Shown here: one piece after another, positions 12,050 through 24,611 of the stretch | Layout: each line of letters opens with the position of its first letter | Position numbering within the stretch: position 1 is the first letter of the stretch | Source: Massospora cicadina | Lineage: Eukaryota; Entomophthoromycota; Entomophthoromycetes; Entomophthorales; Entomophthoraceae | NCBI GenBank assembly: GCA_022478985.1 | Contig: JAKSZP010009265.1 | Span: forward strand, 124,001-188,000 | Length of the DNA stretch: 64,000 bases | Reading direction: 5' to 3' | Translations under genes and position numbers: made by a program | Notes under the pieces: generated by a model | Databases searched by the model: none | What the model saw: the letters and a program-made list of their open reading frames with translations, nothing else | What the model was told of the DNA's origin: nothing

Positions 12050-13448
12050 TGTAAGGATTTCTGGTTGCTTAGGGTGCTTTAATGGTGCAGGCTCAGAATC
12101 CCAACAAGGGTGCAAGTGAGGGAGGCTTAGTCTATCTCCCTGCCTAATAAAAAGGAGGCCAAAGTTCCCCTAAGTTTTTTATGTTGGACAAATGGGTGTT
12201 CAACTAGTAAGTAAGGATAGTTTGGAGGAGAATAGCTCCAATTTTTCAATATACTAAAAGCCTGTCTGATTCTCCATGAAATCTGGCCCCTTGAAATAAT
12301 GCAATTACTCTCACTCCTTGGCCAAATAAGCCTACAGTTAGTAGCAGAGTTATTCTAAACAGTGGCGGAATCAGGGGAGTCATTATGAGGTCCCTCTAAG
12401 TCCTTTATCTAATTTAGTTAAACTCCATTGTAAAGATCAACCCTTTATAGCTTTGAGGGGGTCCCATCAGGTGAAACTATTTTACCTCATGGTTATTGGC
12501 TCAAATATATAAAATCTTTACCTCACAGCCTTTTCCTAACTACTCATGACCCTACATTGGCTGTTCCATCAAAGCAAGGTGAGTTTTAAGAGCTCTTATA
12601 GGTCAAACACCCATATTTCCTAAATAGACTCAAAGCTAATAATAAATTTTTCGCCTATATCGCTTCAAGCTTCTAGTGATTTTACATAATAAGCAGTGCA
12701 ATCGTAATAGATCCCTTCTTGGCCCTTACTGCAATTAATAAAAACAGAATCGAACCAACTTTTATATTGATTATAAGTATTATTATTTCAATTAGTAGTT
12801 AACGAACCCCATTTATGTATTTTGGCAGCTGAAATATACTTCTCCTACTATATTGTTAAATCAGGGGCTAATTATCACCAGTGAGCATACACCCTTCCCT
12901 GATTCCAACATATCAGCCTCAATCTTGGTGGAGAAGGGATTTATCTGTTAAATTAAATTAAATTAAATTGTAGTATTTAAAATGATATCATATTAAGTAT
13001 GATAGGATAAAAGGTGGTGTTTATTAGAGGAACCTCACAATGTTTTAAAGTGTCAAGGCTATTAATGGTTGTGAGAGAATTCATGAAAGGCCCTGGGGAA
13101 AATACTGTGCTAGGAAAGATAATATCTAGCTAACAAAACACTCAGCATCAATCCCCAATTAGTATAATTATTAATACAAATAGATTATAAATAATTAAGG
13201 ACTGATTATCCTCAGCTTAAGTAGCTGGTAATCATTAAACTTAAATAAATGTTGAAATTGATCCTCAATATTATTAGGATCATCAATAAACATAAAAAAT
13301 TGATAATATTGTTAGGGAAGATCACCAAAACTTCAAACACGATTTACCCAAGCTAACATGAAGCTTGATTTGGCATCTAACAATATCTGAATATTACTGG
13401 GATGTGACCCCTAGTAACTACTTCACCCTATAAATGGCGATGCCCAAC
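12050..13448 (+). repeat. Left LTR of the LARD-like element
   Basis: Aligns to 15647-16908: shared words include CAGAATCCCAA, GGAGGCCAAAGTTCCCCTAA, TTGGTGGAGAAGGG, GAATTCATGAAAGGCC and GGGCGATGCCCAA. It is interrupted by a 729 bp solo LTR at 12182-12910. Confidence 0.82.
12182..12910. mobile_element. Solo LTR nested in the LARD left LTR
   Basis: A 729 bp insertion, absent from the partner LTR (15647-16908), begins TGTTGGA and ends TCCAACA, a perfect 7 bp inverted terminal repeat with canonical TG...CA ends. The adjacent 5-mers TTTTA and TATCA are imperfect copies, as expected of an old target duplication. No coding content. It is the remnant of an LTR element lost by LTR-LTR recombination and is the third nesting level (J, LARD, solo LTR). 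Confidence 0.72.
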
Positions 13449-15646
13449 AGAACCCCCTTCAAAACTTGCTAGGGGTCAAGATCCAGGACAGGGAGCATCA
13501 GATCTCTTCATTATAGTTTGATAGGGGCGAGGTAAGCAATCAAGTTTTGGGTGCCAGTAGTTTCAGAAAAACTAAAGAAAAATACAAAAGTAGCAAAGGT
13601 TGGATGGGCCCATGGAGGGTGCAAAAACAACGTTGAGATTGGTAGAGATAATTGCATCATTAGGCATCAACAAGAACATAAGTAAACATTAACAACTGAA
13701 TGCTTGGCTGTTTTAGAAAATCATTAGCAGAAGTTGATGGTAAAGAGGTAGCATTGAGCAACTAAATGCTTGTACTAATTGAAAGATCTTTGGCATTTGT
13801 TGCTGGTAGGAAGTAAGCGGAGCACAAAAAATGTATTGCCTATTTGAAAATCGTTGGCCTTTAGGTCTGGTATCTTATTAAAAACATCAGGAAAGGCTCC
13901 AGGAAAATATTTGGGTTATTCTAGAAAATAAGTCACTGGTAACCCTTGAATCTGCTTGACTTAACTTAATGAGGAGCTTGGCTCAAAATTATCAGCCTAC
14001 CTTAATTATCAGCGGTGGAATTATCGTTGCTCAATTTGAGTAACAGGAGCCTCGGCATTCCAACATCAAAGAGGTTGAATTCAGCTTTATTTCGCCAGTA
14101 AAGTATTAAGCAGGTAGTAAGTAGATCACCATTGGCGTTCAGTCACCAGTAAGTTTAAAAGACCACAGCATTATATTGTTGATCCACTAAAAATCAAAAA
14201 TTTTATAATAATTTAAACTTACAACATCCTCATCTTTAGTTACCGGTGTTGAGGTAGCAATTAGGTCTATTGGGGCTTATCCCTGACCCTTTCAGACTAT
14301 CTCAACCTAAATTAATGGGGAGCGCCATCAAAATTAATAAACATAGATTAGTTAGTTGACCTATCTTCAGCATGAGGTGCTGGCAAGAACCTATGCATTG
14401 TCCAAATGGTTTTTGGGGTTTGATGATTTAATTTATCAACTAGCTGCCTTAAATTCATACATATACCAGTTGATTTTCTGAGCAGGAAGCTCAGGAGGAC
14501 GCGGATGAAAGTGGGACGTTTTTTATAAGGTTCTTTTTACCACTTCCGTTAGAAGTGGCAGGGGGTATGGTTGAGCAGGCTCAGGGTGGCCTGCTTTGGT
14601 TGGCGATAGTTAGAGCAATCAAATTACCAGCTAGTATTATAGTTTCATTGGATGCAGAGGCTGGCATCAGGTGGTAACCCAATTAAGGTCATTGGCGTTG
14701 ACAGCTGGCATCAGGGGTAAGCCCCAGAAAGAACATCAGCAGTTGGGAAAAGGATGGCACGCTTGATAGAAAGATCATCAATCATAAGGGCCAGCATCGG
14801 GGAATGACCCCAGAAAGGTCATTAAAGCTGATCACCAGAATTGAATGATGGCACCATAAAGAGAAGTTGAAGCGAAGGCAACTTAAAGCCTCACATTATA
14901 AAATGATCCTCAGCCATGAGGGCTGGCATTGGAGAGCGATCCAAGAAAAAGCACCATCATTGTTAGACAGCATTGAGGGGGAATCCCAGCGAGGTAAACA
15001 GCGCTGATTGCTGGAATTGAGGGATATCCCCAGAATTTATAAATGGCTAGTGAATGGAAGTAGCTTGACCCAATTAAATGGGGAGCACACTTCAGGATTT
15101 TTACATAATTGTTAATTATTAGGATAGCCTCTCAAGATAATGAGCAGCGCACTCTCAGAGACTCAGGAAAAGGCTCAACTCAATTTAATGAGGAGCTAGA
15201 TTCAAAGCTCCACTATTAAAAACGATAATCCAAACATCAAAATCAGGGTATTAATTGGAAGCCAACCCTAATTACCTTAATGGTTGATATTGAGATTAAC
15301 CCTTCCATAGTTGTCAGGGTGAATGAGCAAGCAGGCTCAGGTGACCTGCATTGGTTAAATTGCACTTAGAGGTGCTCAAAGAATAAGCTTATGACTCACA
15401 GGACTCCTTAGTTAGACAACTGGGAGTTATAACTTAACCTCTGTGTTAGGTTCAGAGTTTCCAAAAGGGTGGTCCTTAGGCCCGCCATCTTCTGCAGCTC
15501 TTTGGGAAATCAACTTGACAAAGGTAAGTGGTCAGCACTTGGGGTCAATAAGAACCAGTGGCGATAAGCCATCTCATAACTAAACCCTTCTCCAGGCGGA
15601 GGTGGAACTCAGGAGTATACAATTGGCCCCATGTAGTGAGCACCAA
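13449..15646. repeat. Non-coding internal region of the LARD-like element with degenerate repeats
   Basis: No ORF or retroelement motif is visible over 2.2 kb. Two repeat patterns are. Around 14655-15030 the words GCTGGCATCAGGGG and ACCCCAGAAAGGTCAT recur several times in degenerate units. A second motif, AACYYAATTAATGGGGAGC, appears near 13955, 14310, 15065 and 15180, and also in the right LTR (about 16810). The LTR and interior therefore share sequence, suggesting the interior grew by duplication. Confidence 0.6.
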
Positions 15647-15826
15647 TGTCAGAATTTCCGGATGTTTAGGGTGATTGCATGGTGCGAGCACAGAATCCCA
15701 AAAAGAGTTCAGGTGCAGAGGTCTCAATCCATCGCCATGTCCAAGGAAAAAGGAGTCCAAAGTTCCCCTAAAATTTCCAGCCTCTACCCTTGGTGGAGAA
15801 GGGAAATATTTATTAAATTTTATTAG

Positions 15827-16446
15827 TTTTAGTAAATAAAAAAATTATATAGTACTAGCTGTACCCAGACATGCGTTGCTGCGGCTTAGTCTGGTTAAGA
15901 GATTAAGAAAGAAAAGGGAAAGTACACGTTTCTAATAGTCTTGTTACCTAACGTTGCTCATGTTTATTTCTGAGCTCACACTGATACCCTAAAGGCTGTG
16001 CCAGCACTATGCTTCGGCCACTTGGACTAACAGCTTCACTATTACCCTCGTGGATGGCGAGCTGGTTATCCTAAATTTACTTAATATCTACTAAATAATC
16101 AATAATATTCTACCATTAACTCTAACGCTGATTTTTGTTTAGTTTCAGGTGCGCAATTTGGTAAATTAATTTGATAGTACTTGCCAATTCTCACCCACTC
16201 GACCAAAGTAGATTGAACCTATCAGACTCAATTAGTTTCAGGTGAGCGATTTGGTGAACTATTAGATAATATTCGCCAATCTTCACTCAAACGCCTAAAT
16301 AGAAAGAACCCATCAGACTTGATAGTTTCAGATTGAAAAAGTTGCTAATTCACACCCACTCGCCTATATAGATTAAACCTATAATATTTGAAGTTTTCAG
16401 ATGTTATTCAGTCAATAAGTCATTTAGTCAGTACGTCAGTGAGTCT
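15827..16446. mobile_element. 620 bp unclassified insertion in the LARD right LTR
   Basis: This segment is missing from the partner LTR. ATTTTATTAG (15817-15826) and ATTTTATTAAG (16447-16457) flank it as a possible target duplication. Near its left end is TAGTACTAGCTGTACCC (from about 15851), followed by GCGTTGCTGCGG, a style of terminal sequence seen on non-autonomous retroposons. Its right end carries GTCAGT-type repeats (about 16415-16445). The interior 16141-16390 holds three degenerate copies of a 70-95 bp unit beginning AGTTTCAGRTG. No ORF. Class uncertain. Confidence 0.5.
16141..16390. repeat. Three-copy degenerate tandem repeat (70-95 bp unit)
   Basis: Units start at about 16141, 16234 and 16322 with AGTTTCAGGTG-like text. 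They share CACCCACTCG or CACTCAAACG, then a purine-rich TAGATTGAACC-type word, then CCTATCAGACT. They lie inside the 620 bp insertion. Confidence 0.65.
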
Positions 16447-17189
16447 ATTTTATTAAGTAGATAGTAGGATAAATGGTATTAGTAAATAGATGAGCCTCAC
16501 AAATAAAATAAAGTACTAAGGATATTAATGGGGACGATAGAATTCATGAAAGGCCTGGAGAAAATGCTAAGCTAGGTCAAGATAATTCCTAACTAACAAA
16601 ACTCTCAGCATTGATCGCCAATTAATATAATGATATTATAAGCAAATTATAAATATATTAAAGGCTGATCATCCTTGGATTAAGTCATCAATAATCATTA
16701 AAACCAGATTAATGTTGGAATTGATCACCAATAGTGTTAGGATTGCCAACAAGCTCGAAATACTAATTTAATGTTGGGGAGGATCTCTGACACTTCGAAC
16801 TGGCTTAACCTAAGTTAATGGGGAGCTTGATTCAGCATCCAACGATAAAATATTACTTGGACGCGACTCCTAGTAGAGACTTTACCTAATAAAGGGCGAT
16901 GCCCAAAAACTCATTGGGAGAATACCCTAGGCTAATTAGAATTCCAAGGAAGATTTTAGTCAAAGTTTTTGTTAAGTTAAGTTTGCCTAACTATTAGAAA
17001 ATGTGTTTGAGATGTCAGTAAGAATAGCATTATAAGGGCCATAAACATTTCCTATGAACAATTAATAAAACATCAGGTAGAAGCAGAAGATTTTTTCACT
17101 GAGGGTGATTATAGGCCTATATAATGTCACCTGGTGTCTGATCTGTGTGGAGCAGAACCCCTCCATAGCTAATAGCAATCAAAGATGAT

Positions 17190-18480
17190 TGAGAAAGTGT
17201 CGATGAGTTGACTGTGGAGCTCAATACAGGGGTGACACTACTGGACCATATTGAAAGAAATGAGATTCCTCAAGAACAATCAATGATGAAGATATGTAGG
17301 CCAATCACAATGAAGATCTCATTGAATCCTGGATAGAAAGGAGTAAAACATCCGTTGAAGAGACTGAATATTAGAATTAGAAGTAGCAGAATTAGATAAT
17401 TACTTGAGTGTGTCAAGGAGACTACTAAGAGCCTACATTGCCACTATACCAATTGTGAGTGGACCTTGCGCTGCAAAGAAGATGGAGAACAGTATCAAAG
17501 AGAATGAATATGGACTGTTATTCCTCGAAAACAAGAATGGGATGAACATCTGTACCTTAAACAAATATGAAGATCATTTGGACAAGCATGTCCATTCTGA
17601 ATACATTTGACAAGAATCTGGATGAGGTGAAAGCTCAACTGAGGAAATTAAAGACATCAAGACCCTACCTTATCTCGAGCAGTTGATTGTTTAAAGACAC
17701 CAATCCTGGCTACTAAATTGATTACCGCGCCAATGTACATGATGCGCGCTGAACTTTTGAAGAAAACAAAAACTTAAAGCCCTACTACAAGACCATGTAT
17801 ACACCTATTCAAGAAACCATCACAGGTTCTTATGGATATACAAAAAATTATGGATGGCGCAAGTGATCACCTATAGCCAGACTTGTGCGTGGCTGCATGA
17901 GTACAAGGTTTAAGAGATTATCAGTGCAAGGTTAAAACTAGTATCAACTTGGACAAAAATAAAGAACATTCTATTTTCATAACTTGGAAGTGATCAAGTC
18001 TCTAAAACATGAAGAAAGACTTTCTGCTTGTGTAAATGGGAAAGAATGAGTCAGTCCCCAACAAAGCCACTTTTTACTACCTAAAAGCTCATCGACTATG
18101 GACAACAGGAACTTTGAATCTACTGACTTAGAAGACGGTATTACTGAGTTCCTGGAGATACATCCCACTTTAAAGATGCACATAACCTTAGCCATCAAGG
18201 TCATGATGTCACTGAAATCCATAGGGGATGCCTTATTCAATATCAAGGAACTTATAGGATGGAATATAAGGCAACAGCAGGCTCCTCAGGGAAAGAAATG
18301 ATATTTACATCACTCACAAAAAGACTAAGAAACCTAGAAATTTGACTCCTAAACCAGTAGAACAACATACTCAGAGAGAATTTACCTACAATTGCCATAA
18401 ACCTGAAAACTTTTCGGCGCTCTTGTCCATTGATGCCAATGAGAAGAAAATATACTCTCTACCAAAGAAGCCACCAATAC
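17190..18480 (+). pseudogene. gag: Gag remnant of element J
   Basis: This follows the 5' LTR directly. Several charged, coiled-coil-like frames are visible (17404-17610 and 18098-18301, for example) but none is continuous. Near 18390-18430 the text YNCHKPENFSALLSID resembles a decayed CCHC zinc knuckle (YNCxKxGHxxxxC pattern with His and the last Cys lost). That is the expected end of gag. Assignment rests mainly on position between the LTR and protease. Confidence 0.5.
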
Positions 18481-18779
18481 AGTGAACTGGATAGGTCTAC
18501 ACACTAAAGGAGAAGATGATCAAGAAGATGAAGATGTAGTTAGTTCAGGATACCACATATTAGGAGCAACTAGTGTTGTAGGTGTACAATCTCTACTATG
18601 AGTAAATGGAATTGACAGAGTTATTTGAATGATATGTATTTTGCACAGCACTCAATTTGCAAGGATCATCAACGCTGTTAATGAAGAAGAGTAGCAGGTG
18701 ATGTCTACCTTTAAAAGTATAGACGCATTACCAAGGATACCAATAAGGATACACCGCAGAGAGAAGCTCTGAAGCAGTT

Positions 18780-18935
18780 TGAAGAGTTATTCACTGACGT
18801 CTTGATGACTAAAGCCCAATTGAAAAAACGGATAAAGGTCAAAGTGTGATACAGAGAGTGTTTGCATCTTGGATGTACTGGATACTGGAGAGCCTGTCAA
18901 TATTATATCCTTCAACTTGATGAATAACTTAAGCT
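18780..18935 (+). pseudogene. pol: Aspartic protease remnant of element J
   Basis: A short frame reads SVCILDVLDTGEPVNIIS, with the catalytic DTG triad at about 18880. The flanks resemble the retropepsin pattern hydrophobic-LDTG-xxxNII. This normally processes Gag-Pol. Stops flank the segment, so no intact protease remains. Confidence 0.7.
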
Positions 18936-21640
18936 TATTCCAGACATAGACTATAATTTCAAGTAAGGACAGCTGGATTAGATGTCACGTGCGCTTTAGG
19001 AGCTTACTCAGCATTGCTGTTATGTATTGTGTGCAAGGTTTGACGGACAAGCAATGGTTCTGGACAATGACCACTACATATTTTTAATTAGCACCTAGTT
19101 TCTACTCAAATGGGGTTAAAATACTTAATCACCAGTACCATGTGCATAATCAGTTATAACCTTCCATTGGTGTTCAGGAATGAAGATGTTAAGTAGCACA
19201 AGCAGAGGAAATTTTTGGTGGAAACTGATCAATCAATCTACATAATAATTCACTACAACCTTAAGAAAAAGGGCGTTAAACGACTAACTGTCATGGTTAT
19301 AGCAGAGGAAGGCCTACTACTGAGTGCAAGTGAGGCCATGAAGAACAACCTGGTCAACAACGCTGGATGAAACTATCAATCAGTATGAAAATATTGCAAA
19401 CTTAATATGTAAAGTCTAATGTCGCAATGAGATCAGCGAGCAGGAGCTAAGAGTACTGTCTGGGTTCTTTGACACCAAATACTCCAAAAAATTGACTGTC
19501 ATATTGGAGAACATCACTGCCCATCATATTCTTGTTTAAAAAGGACAAGTCGTCATTCAATCAGACTGATAAGCTGCAACACCATCTAATAAATCACTCT
19601 GTGGTTTTTCAAGTAACTAGAATTTAGGGATGTGAACAACAAAGAGCAGGATATATTTTACGAGCTCCTGATTGACTTCAACGCATCTTCAGCACTGGAA
19701 CAAATTACTATGGATTGCACAAAAGAGAGGTTTTTAGGAAGAACACTGAATCTGCCACCACAATCAAGTCTAAACCGCACCACCAATTAAAAGCTTAAAT
19801 TTTCATAGAACTAGATAATTAAGTTAAAACCAGCTTTTCAGTATGGGTAAGTGGTCACTCAGAACACAAATTGAAAACTGGAGGTATAACTATCTATATG
19901 TTTTGGCACTTTATTGGGGGGAACAACTGGAGAATGACAATTGGAAATCGCTGTTACTAGAATACCTATCATTAACCACACAGTTGCAAGATTAGCAGCT
20001 GCGGATTCCGTGGCAGTTGTTTACTTAGGCCTCAGGGGATGAAATCCACTCTGGGAACACAAGGGATTGGCAGTACAGAATAATCGAGAAGCTTAGCCCA
20101 CTGAGTGTGAATCACTTCAAGGAGCTGAGCCATATCATGCCGTCATAAGGCATTTGTCAGAATTTTTACCTATATTGGAGACTTAAACATGTCAGCCAAA
20201 TAGAATCAATTACCATCTGACCCAAATAGCCCAAACATTTTTTGTAGGTAATCCCCAATGAAATTCCAGGACTTTCGATATCATGGATCAACCCTGAACT
20301 ATGCAATTGACTATTGCTCCCTTGAAGCTTCATAATCTCAGGGTTCAAACATGATCCATGTGGCAAGCAAATCCTATTTGACAGAAATGATAAGCCTGCT
20401 GCAGAAACCCAATTGGTAAAAAGTGATTGAACTTAGCTTGGACCGCTTGAATAAAAAACCCAATCTCCCTTATAATTTATAATTTGAGCAAGTAAAGGGT
20501 AATCTCTTCTTGCCATTTTTAAGTTAAGTTGGCCTACCTCTATTTATTTAAGGATTTTATAATAGTTAAGATTTACCACACAAGGAACTTTTCCTGAGTG
20601 AATAATTTCCAGCCAATGAAAAAAGCCTTATAATACAGAACCCATGATCTTTAGGTCTCCTGGCTAAAAATTAAAGGTACAAGTTGTCTAACCTCCTTAG
20701 TCTTGATAGCATATAAAATGTGGTCAACCCCAAGTGACCTCCATGACGTTATCCCCATTCAATTAGGGAGTGTAACAGAGTAGTAATTATGTCTAATATG
20801 TCCCAGTCGTTATGAAGTCCAGAAACATGGAATCTGGAAAGAACGCGGCTATCATATAGCTAAAACAATGCAATTTTCAATATATATTCATATAGAGGTT
20901 TGTTTACAAAAAACGATAAAGTGACCAACTACAGGACCTGTGGTAGTGTTGTCCTAAGTGCTGGGGCTTGAGGAATAGGAAAGTCTGCATTTTTTCTTAT
21001 AAACGCGATCATGCTTAATTCTGGAAAATTGACACTCTAAATTATTTACAACACTGAATTAATCCTAATCTGGACAACCAAATTGGTCTCAATTTTGCAC
21101 TAAATTTATCTCTCAGTGAGATTTCTCCTAGTGAATTAATAATAATTCATCTGGTAGACAACCGGTTGCACCCATAGTCCAGGTAGTTATGTGAGGTACC
21201 ATTGCATATCAAAAGGGTTTTACTTGCTTAAACCTGTTGGGGAAAGAATTCTTTTCCTTTTGGAGAAGAAACGAGTCATTGGGGTTTAAAACCCAAGCGT
21301 AAAACAGATGATTTGGTTTTAATGTGCACCAGTTTTATCAATTTAAAAAACCCAAATTGGGGCAGAGATTACTGGGGAGAGGAGTGAACACAAATTTCTA
21401 GCTGGTGATAACTTTTTACAGCCGCCACCTCCAGATAAATCCGCATTTTCTGCAACAACTCATTGGTGAGAAGGGGAGATAGCGGAGCAATTTTAGAGGG
21501 TAGTCCGTCACCCACCTCTCATCTGTCACATAGACTTAATCGCCCTGGAAAACTAGAAAGACGGGCAACTTTTCTAACCCCTACTTTGTCCTAAACGAAA
21601 AACCTCATATTTGAGTGCATGGGGTGCTCCCCAGGAAATA
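18936..21640 (+). other. Decayed middle part of element J
   Basis: The 2.7 kb between protease and RT is longer than usual for gypsy. Text from 18.94 to about 19.8 kb is probably the protease C-terminus and linker. From about 20.1 to 21.5 kb I recognise nothing; a further old insertion is possible, but I found no target duplication. Frames at 20166-20366 (minus) are short and motif-free. Confidence 0.35.
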
Positions 21641-21649
21641 CAAATATAA

Positions 21650-22860
21650 GGTTATCACTAAAGAGTTGAATCAACTTAATGGAGCCAGCTTGATCAGACC
21701 CTTAAAGAGCCCGTGGGATTAACCACTGCTACTGGTATGCAATAAGGACAGAACATACCACGTGATTATGAAATACTGCCAATTTAACGAAGTTGTCAAG
21801 AGAGAAATGTATATGCTCCCTCTAATAGACAATGCCTTGAAGTAATTTTTTTGAATTAAGGTACTTCTTAGAGAAAGTCTGGCTAGTGTATACTGAAAAT
21901 ATCTCTATTATGAGGATCAAGAGAAGTGCGCATTGATCAGCAGTCAGGTATTGTTAATCCTATGTGGATGCCACAGAGGCTGGGAAACGACCCTACAATT
22001 TCCAAAGAGCAATGGACCGAATTTTTGGAAATCTTAAGCTATCAAGTATGCTCATCCACTGTAAAACATAGTAGTATATAATAGCATGTTTTAAGTGCAA
22101 CTCAACACTTATGTAAAAAGTTTACCCAACTATGTGAGTCTAACCTAAAGCTTTAATAAAGCAAGTGTACCTTTCTGAAGGGACATCTGGAGTCTCCTAG
22201 GAACTATGACAAATTTTAAAGATATCAAGCCTCAGAAAAAGAAGAAAAAAGCCATAGTAGCAGTGGAACATCCTCAAAGTAAGTGTGACGTACAAGTATT
22301 TATCAAGATGGTGGGATACTAGAGCAGTTTATCCAGCATTTCACAGACTTAGCTGAAACTTTCACCTACCTTTTAACCAAGGGTGCCAAGTCTAAATTGG
22401 GCCTGGAACAAGAAAAGGCGACTAAAAGAGTTTAAAGAAAGTTTGGTAGATGCACTAATACTAACTTACTTAGATCTTAACAAGGCGTTCTACCTGTATA
22501 CCAACGCTAGTGACATTGGTCTCAGAGCGATAATAGCCCAATTGGGTGAAAAAGAAATATACCACCCCATCAAGTACTACAAGATCTTTAACAGAGATGA
22601 GAAGGACTAAACTATGAAGGAAATATAGTGCCTGGCATTGATAAGGATAGTGAAGCATTTTGATCAAACTTATTTAAAGTACATTAGAAAGTTGCGACGG
22701 ATTATGCATCACTTTACTGGATGCACAACATAAATGATCCAGACTGACGCCTTGCACAATGGGAAAGTACAACTCCAAGGGTATAACTTTAAAATCATAA
22801 ACAGATCAGGCAGCAAGCATCTCAATACCAAATGACTGTTTAAATTACCAATTTCCACCT
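21650..22860 (+). pseudogene. pol: Reverse transcriptase and RNase H remnant of element J
   Basis: RT-like text runs from LNGASLIRPLKSPWD (about 21680) through a block matching LN-VV-(R)-YxLPLIDNAL (about 21790-21840) and the EKCALIS block (about 21925). RNase H follows: FYLYTNASDIGLRAIIAQLG (about 22490-22550) with the Asp region preserved in part, then IKYYKIFNRDEKD and KYIRKLRRIMHHF-type text. Stops and frameshifts throughout. Order and spacing match gypsy pol. Confidence 0.72.
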
Positions 22861-22989
22861 CCAAGCACATGGTAGTGATCGCCTGTATGGCCTGATTGGA
22901 TTACCAGAGGAGTAATGGCAAAAGGAGACCAACGAAGTGAAGACTGTCATAAGAAGATGTTCCAAAGCTACTCAGCATATTAATGAGAA

Positions 22990-23560
22990 ACCCTGAGAAA
23001 AAGATCAAGGAAAAGTGGTACCCATAAATTTGACCTAATGCTCAAGTGAAACTTGTGATGGAAGCACACAAGCGTGTTGGCCATGGACAATTCCAGAAAA
23101 CATTGGCATAACTAAGAGACAAGTTCTATTGGGAGGTAATGTCAGACGAATTACATCAAGCCCTGGAACTCTGTGTACTATGCGAGAGCTCCATACCATT
23201 AAATAAGCGCATTGATTTCCAATGATTATGCCAAAAGCCCTATTTCATGACATATCGATTGTATTAATTGGACTGTTGCATAATGCCTCAATTGGATCCA
23301 AGTGTACCATTGTGTCTATTGTTAATCTTACCAGATAAGTCTAAGCATCAACAGTCAAAACACACATTGAAGAAGTGTCCCGTCATTTTCCTGTATAACT
23401 AAGTGATAGTGAGGCACTTATGTTCCCATATCAAGATATCAGAAAATGTAAAGAAATTTTATCTCTCTGATGTCATGAGAAAACTTATCAATCTTGTTTG
23501 AGTGGAAAAAAACTACCTTTCCATATGCTCATCTTATGAAAGCGTAGGATGCGGAAATGA
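22990..23560 (+). pseudogene. pol: Integrase remnant of element J
   Basis: AQVKLVMEAHKRVGHGQFQ then LRDKFYWEVMSDELHQAL then LCVLCESS (about 23040-23190) preserve the His-His-Cys-Cys zinc-binding domain of a retroviral-type integrase. The catalytic core downstream is too decayed to place its acidic residues. The 3' LTR begins about 500 bp later. Confidence 0.75.
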
Positions 23561-24611
23561 AACCTTAGGTTGAATTTTGAAGAAGATGGGTATGAACTAC
23601 AGGTCAAAGTAGGATATCTATGCCATCCGCACTGTTAGCATACTGACTTAGCCATTACTTGGTGATTGGCACATCTCCATTCAGTCACTGTATGGTTAAA
23701 AAAAGTACTAACTACCTTGCTGGCACCAATATTGCTGCGGGTTGCAAGAACTACCACCTGGGAGTTACCAGCAGGGTTTTAGCTGAAGAGTTGATTAGAT
23801 AAAGCTTAAAGCATCCACGAACATTGCAGCCATTATCTAGAAGTCAGTATGAGAGCAGTGATGGACTAAATTACAAGAGTTCAGTTTTAGACAAGATCCT
23901 ATACTACGACATATGAGGAAGCAGCCTTAAATGTTGCAAGCTATATGGACTGGCCCTGCTCCCATCCTGGCCAAGAGAGGAGCCAATTATTAAATATGAG
24001 ATGATGAGACCAATATTGTGATTAATAGTGAGCATGCCCAACACTTTAGATCCTTCCCCAAGTCACATATTGGGAGAGGAAGTGTCTTGGAACCTACCAC
24101 AAATATACAGGAGAACAATTTCTCTTCCTTTGGAAGGAACCTACCATTATAAAGACACCTCAGAATTTAAATATACAGGATCAAAGATTTTATAAGGGAA
24201 AAGAACCCCTTTTATAGATGATACCAACCTCAAAAATTTATTGTTCATTTGGTATACCATCATCTGAAGTATTTTGATAGATGCCAACAAAAAAGATTTT
24301 CAATATGAAGATGACGAAGTTGAAACCACTGAAAACTATGAAAAGAAACCCACTAATATACTTTTGTGGTGGGAATTAATATACAAAGAACCAATGATGG
24401 ATAAATGACTAAACCAAATTCCCAACAAAGGACTCAAACATCATGACTGAATACTATCTAAAAGACAACCAAACAATATTAAGAAACAATCAATTCAAAC
24501 TCTCTTTTTGCTTTGATAACTAAATCTAAGCAAAATTCAGGTTTTATTTACACAAATACAAAAAAACGACTGCTCAATCAAGCTAAAGCTTACTACTGTC
24601 AATACCATCGA

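Larger units (their letters stand above)
12050..16908 (+). mobile_element. Non-coding LTR element (LARD-like) inside J 5' LTR
   Basis: Direct repeats at 12050-13448 and 15647-16908 begin TGTAAGGAT and TGTCAGAAT and end near GATGCCCAA. Flanking 5-mers are ACCTA (12045-12049) and ACTCA (16909-16913), against ACTCG in the empty copy near 28833, consistent with a decayed 5 bp target duplication. Minus their own insertions the LTRs are about 665 and 635 bp, and the internal part is 2.2 kb. I find no gag or pol motif inside. This is the architecture of a large retrotransposon derivative, mobilised in trans if at all. Strand is given by convention only. Confidence 0.8.
15647..16908 (+). repeat. Right LTR of the LARD-like element
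   Basis: Partner of 12050-13448. It starts TGTCAGAATTTCC and is interrupted at about 15827-16446 by a 620 bp repeat. Without that insert it is about 635 bp. Confidence 0.82.
11155..17167 (+). repeat. 5' LTR of element J, interrupted by a 4.9 kb LTR element
   Basis: The first part, 11155-12049, aligns to 24083-28830 (itself interrupted). The second part, 16914-17167, aligns to 28833-29093. The break at 12049/16909 is the insertion of the non-coding LTR element. The uninterrupted counterpart at about 28825-28850 runs straight across the break. The LTR start is approximate (11153-11161); the 3' LTR start is better defined. Confidence 0.8.

Noticed and set aside
14655..15030. CRISPR-like array
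   Set aside because: Repeats are degenerate, unevenly spaced and lie inside a eukaryotic LTR element; no cas genes anywhere.
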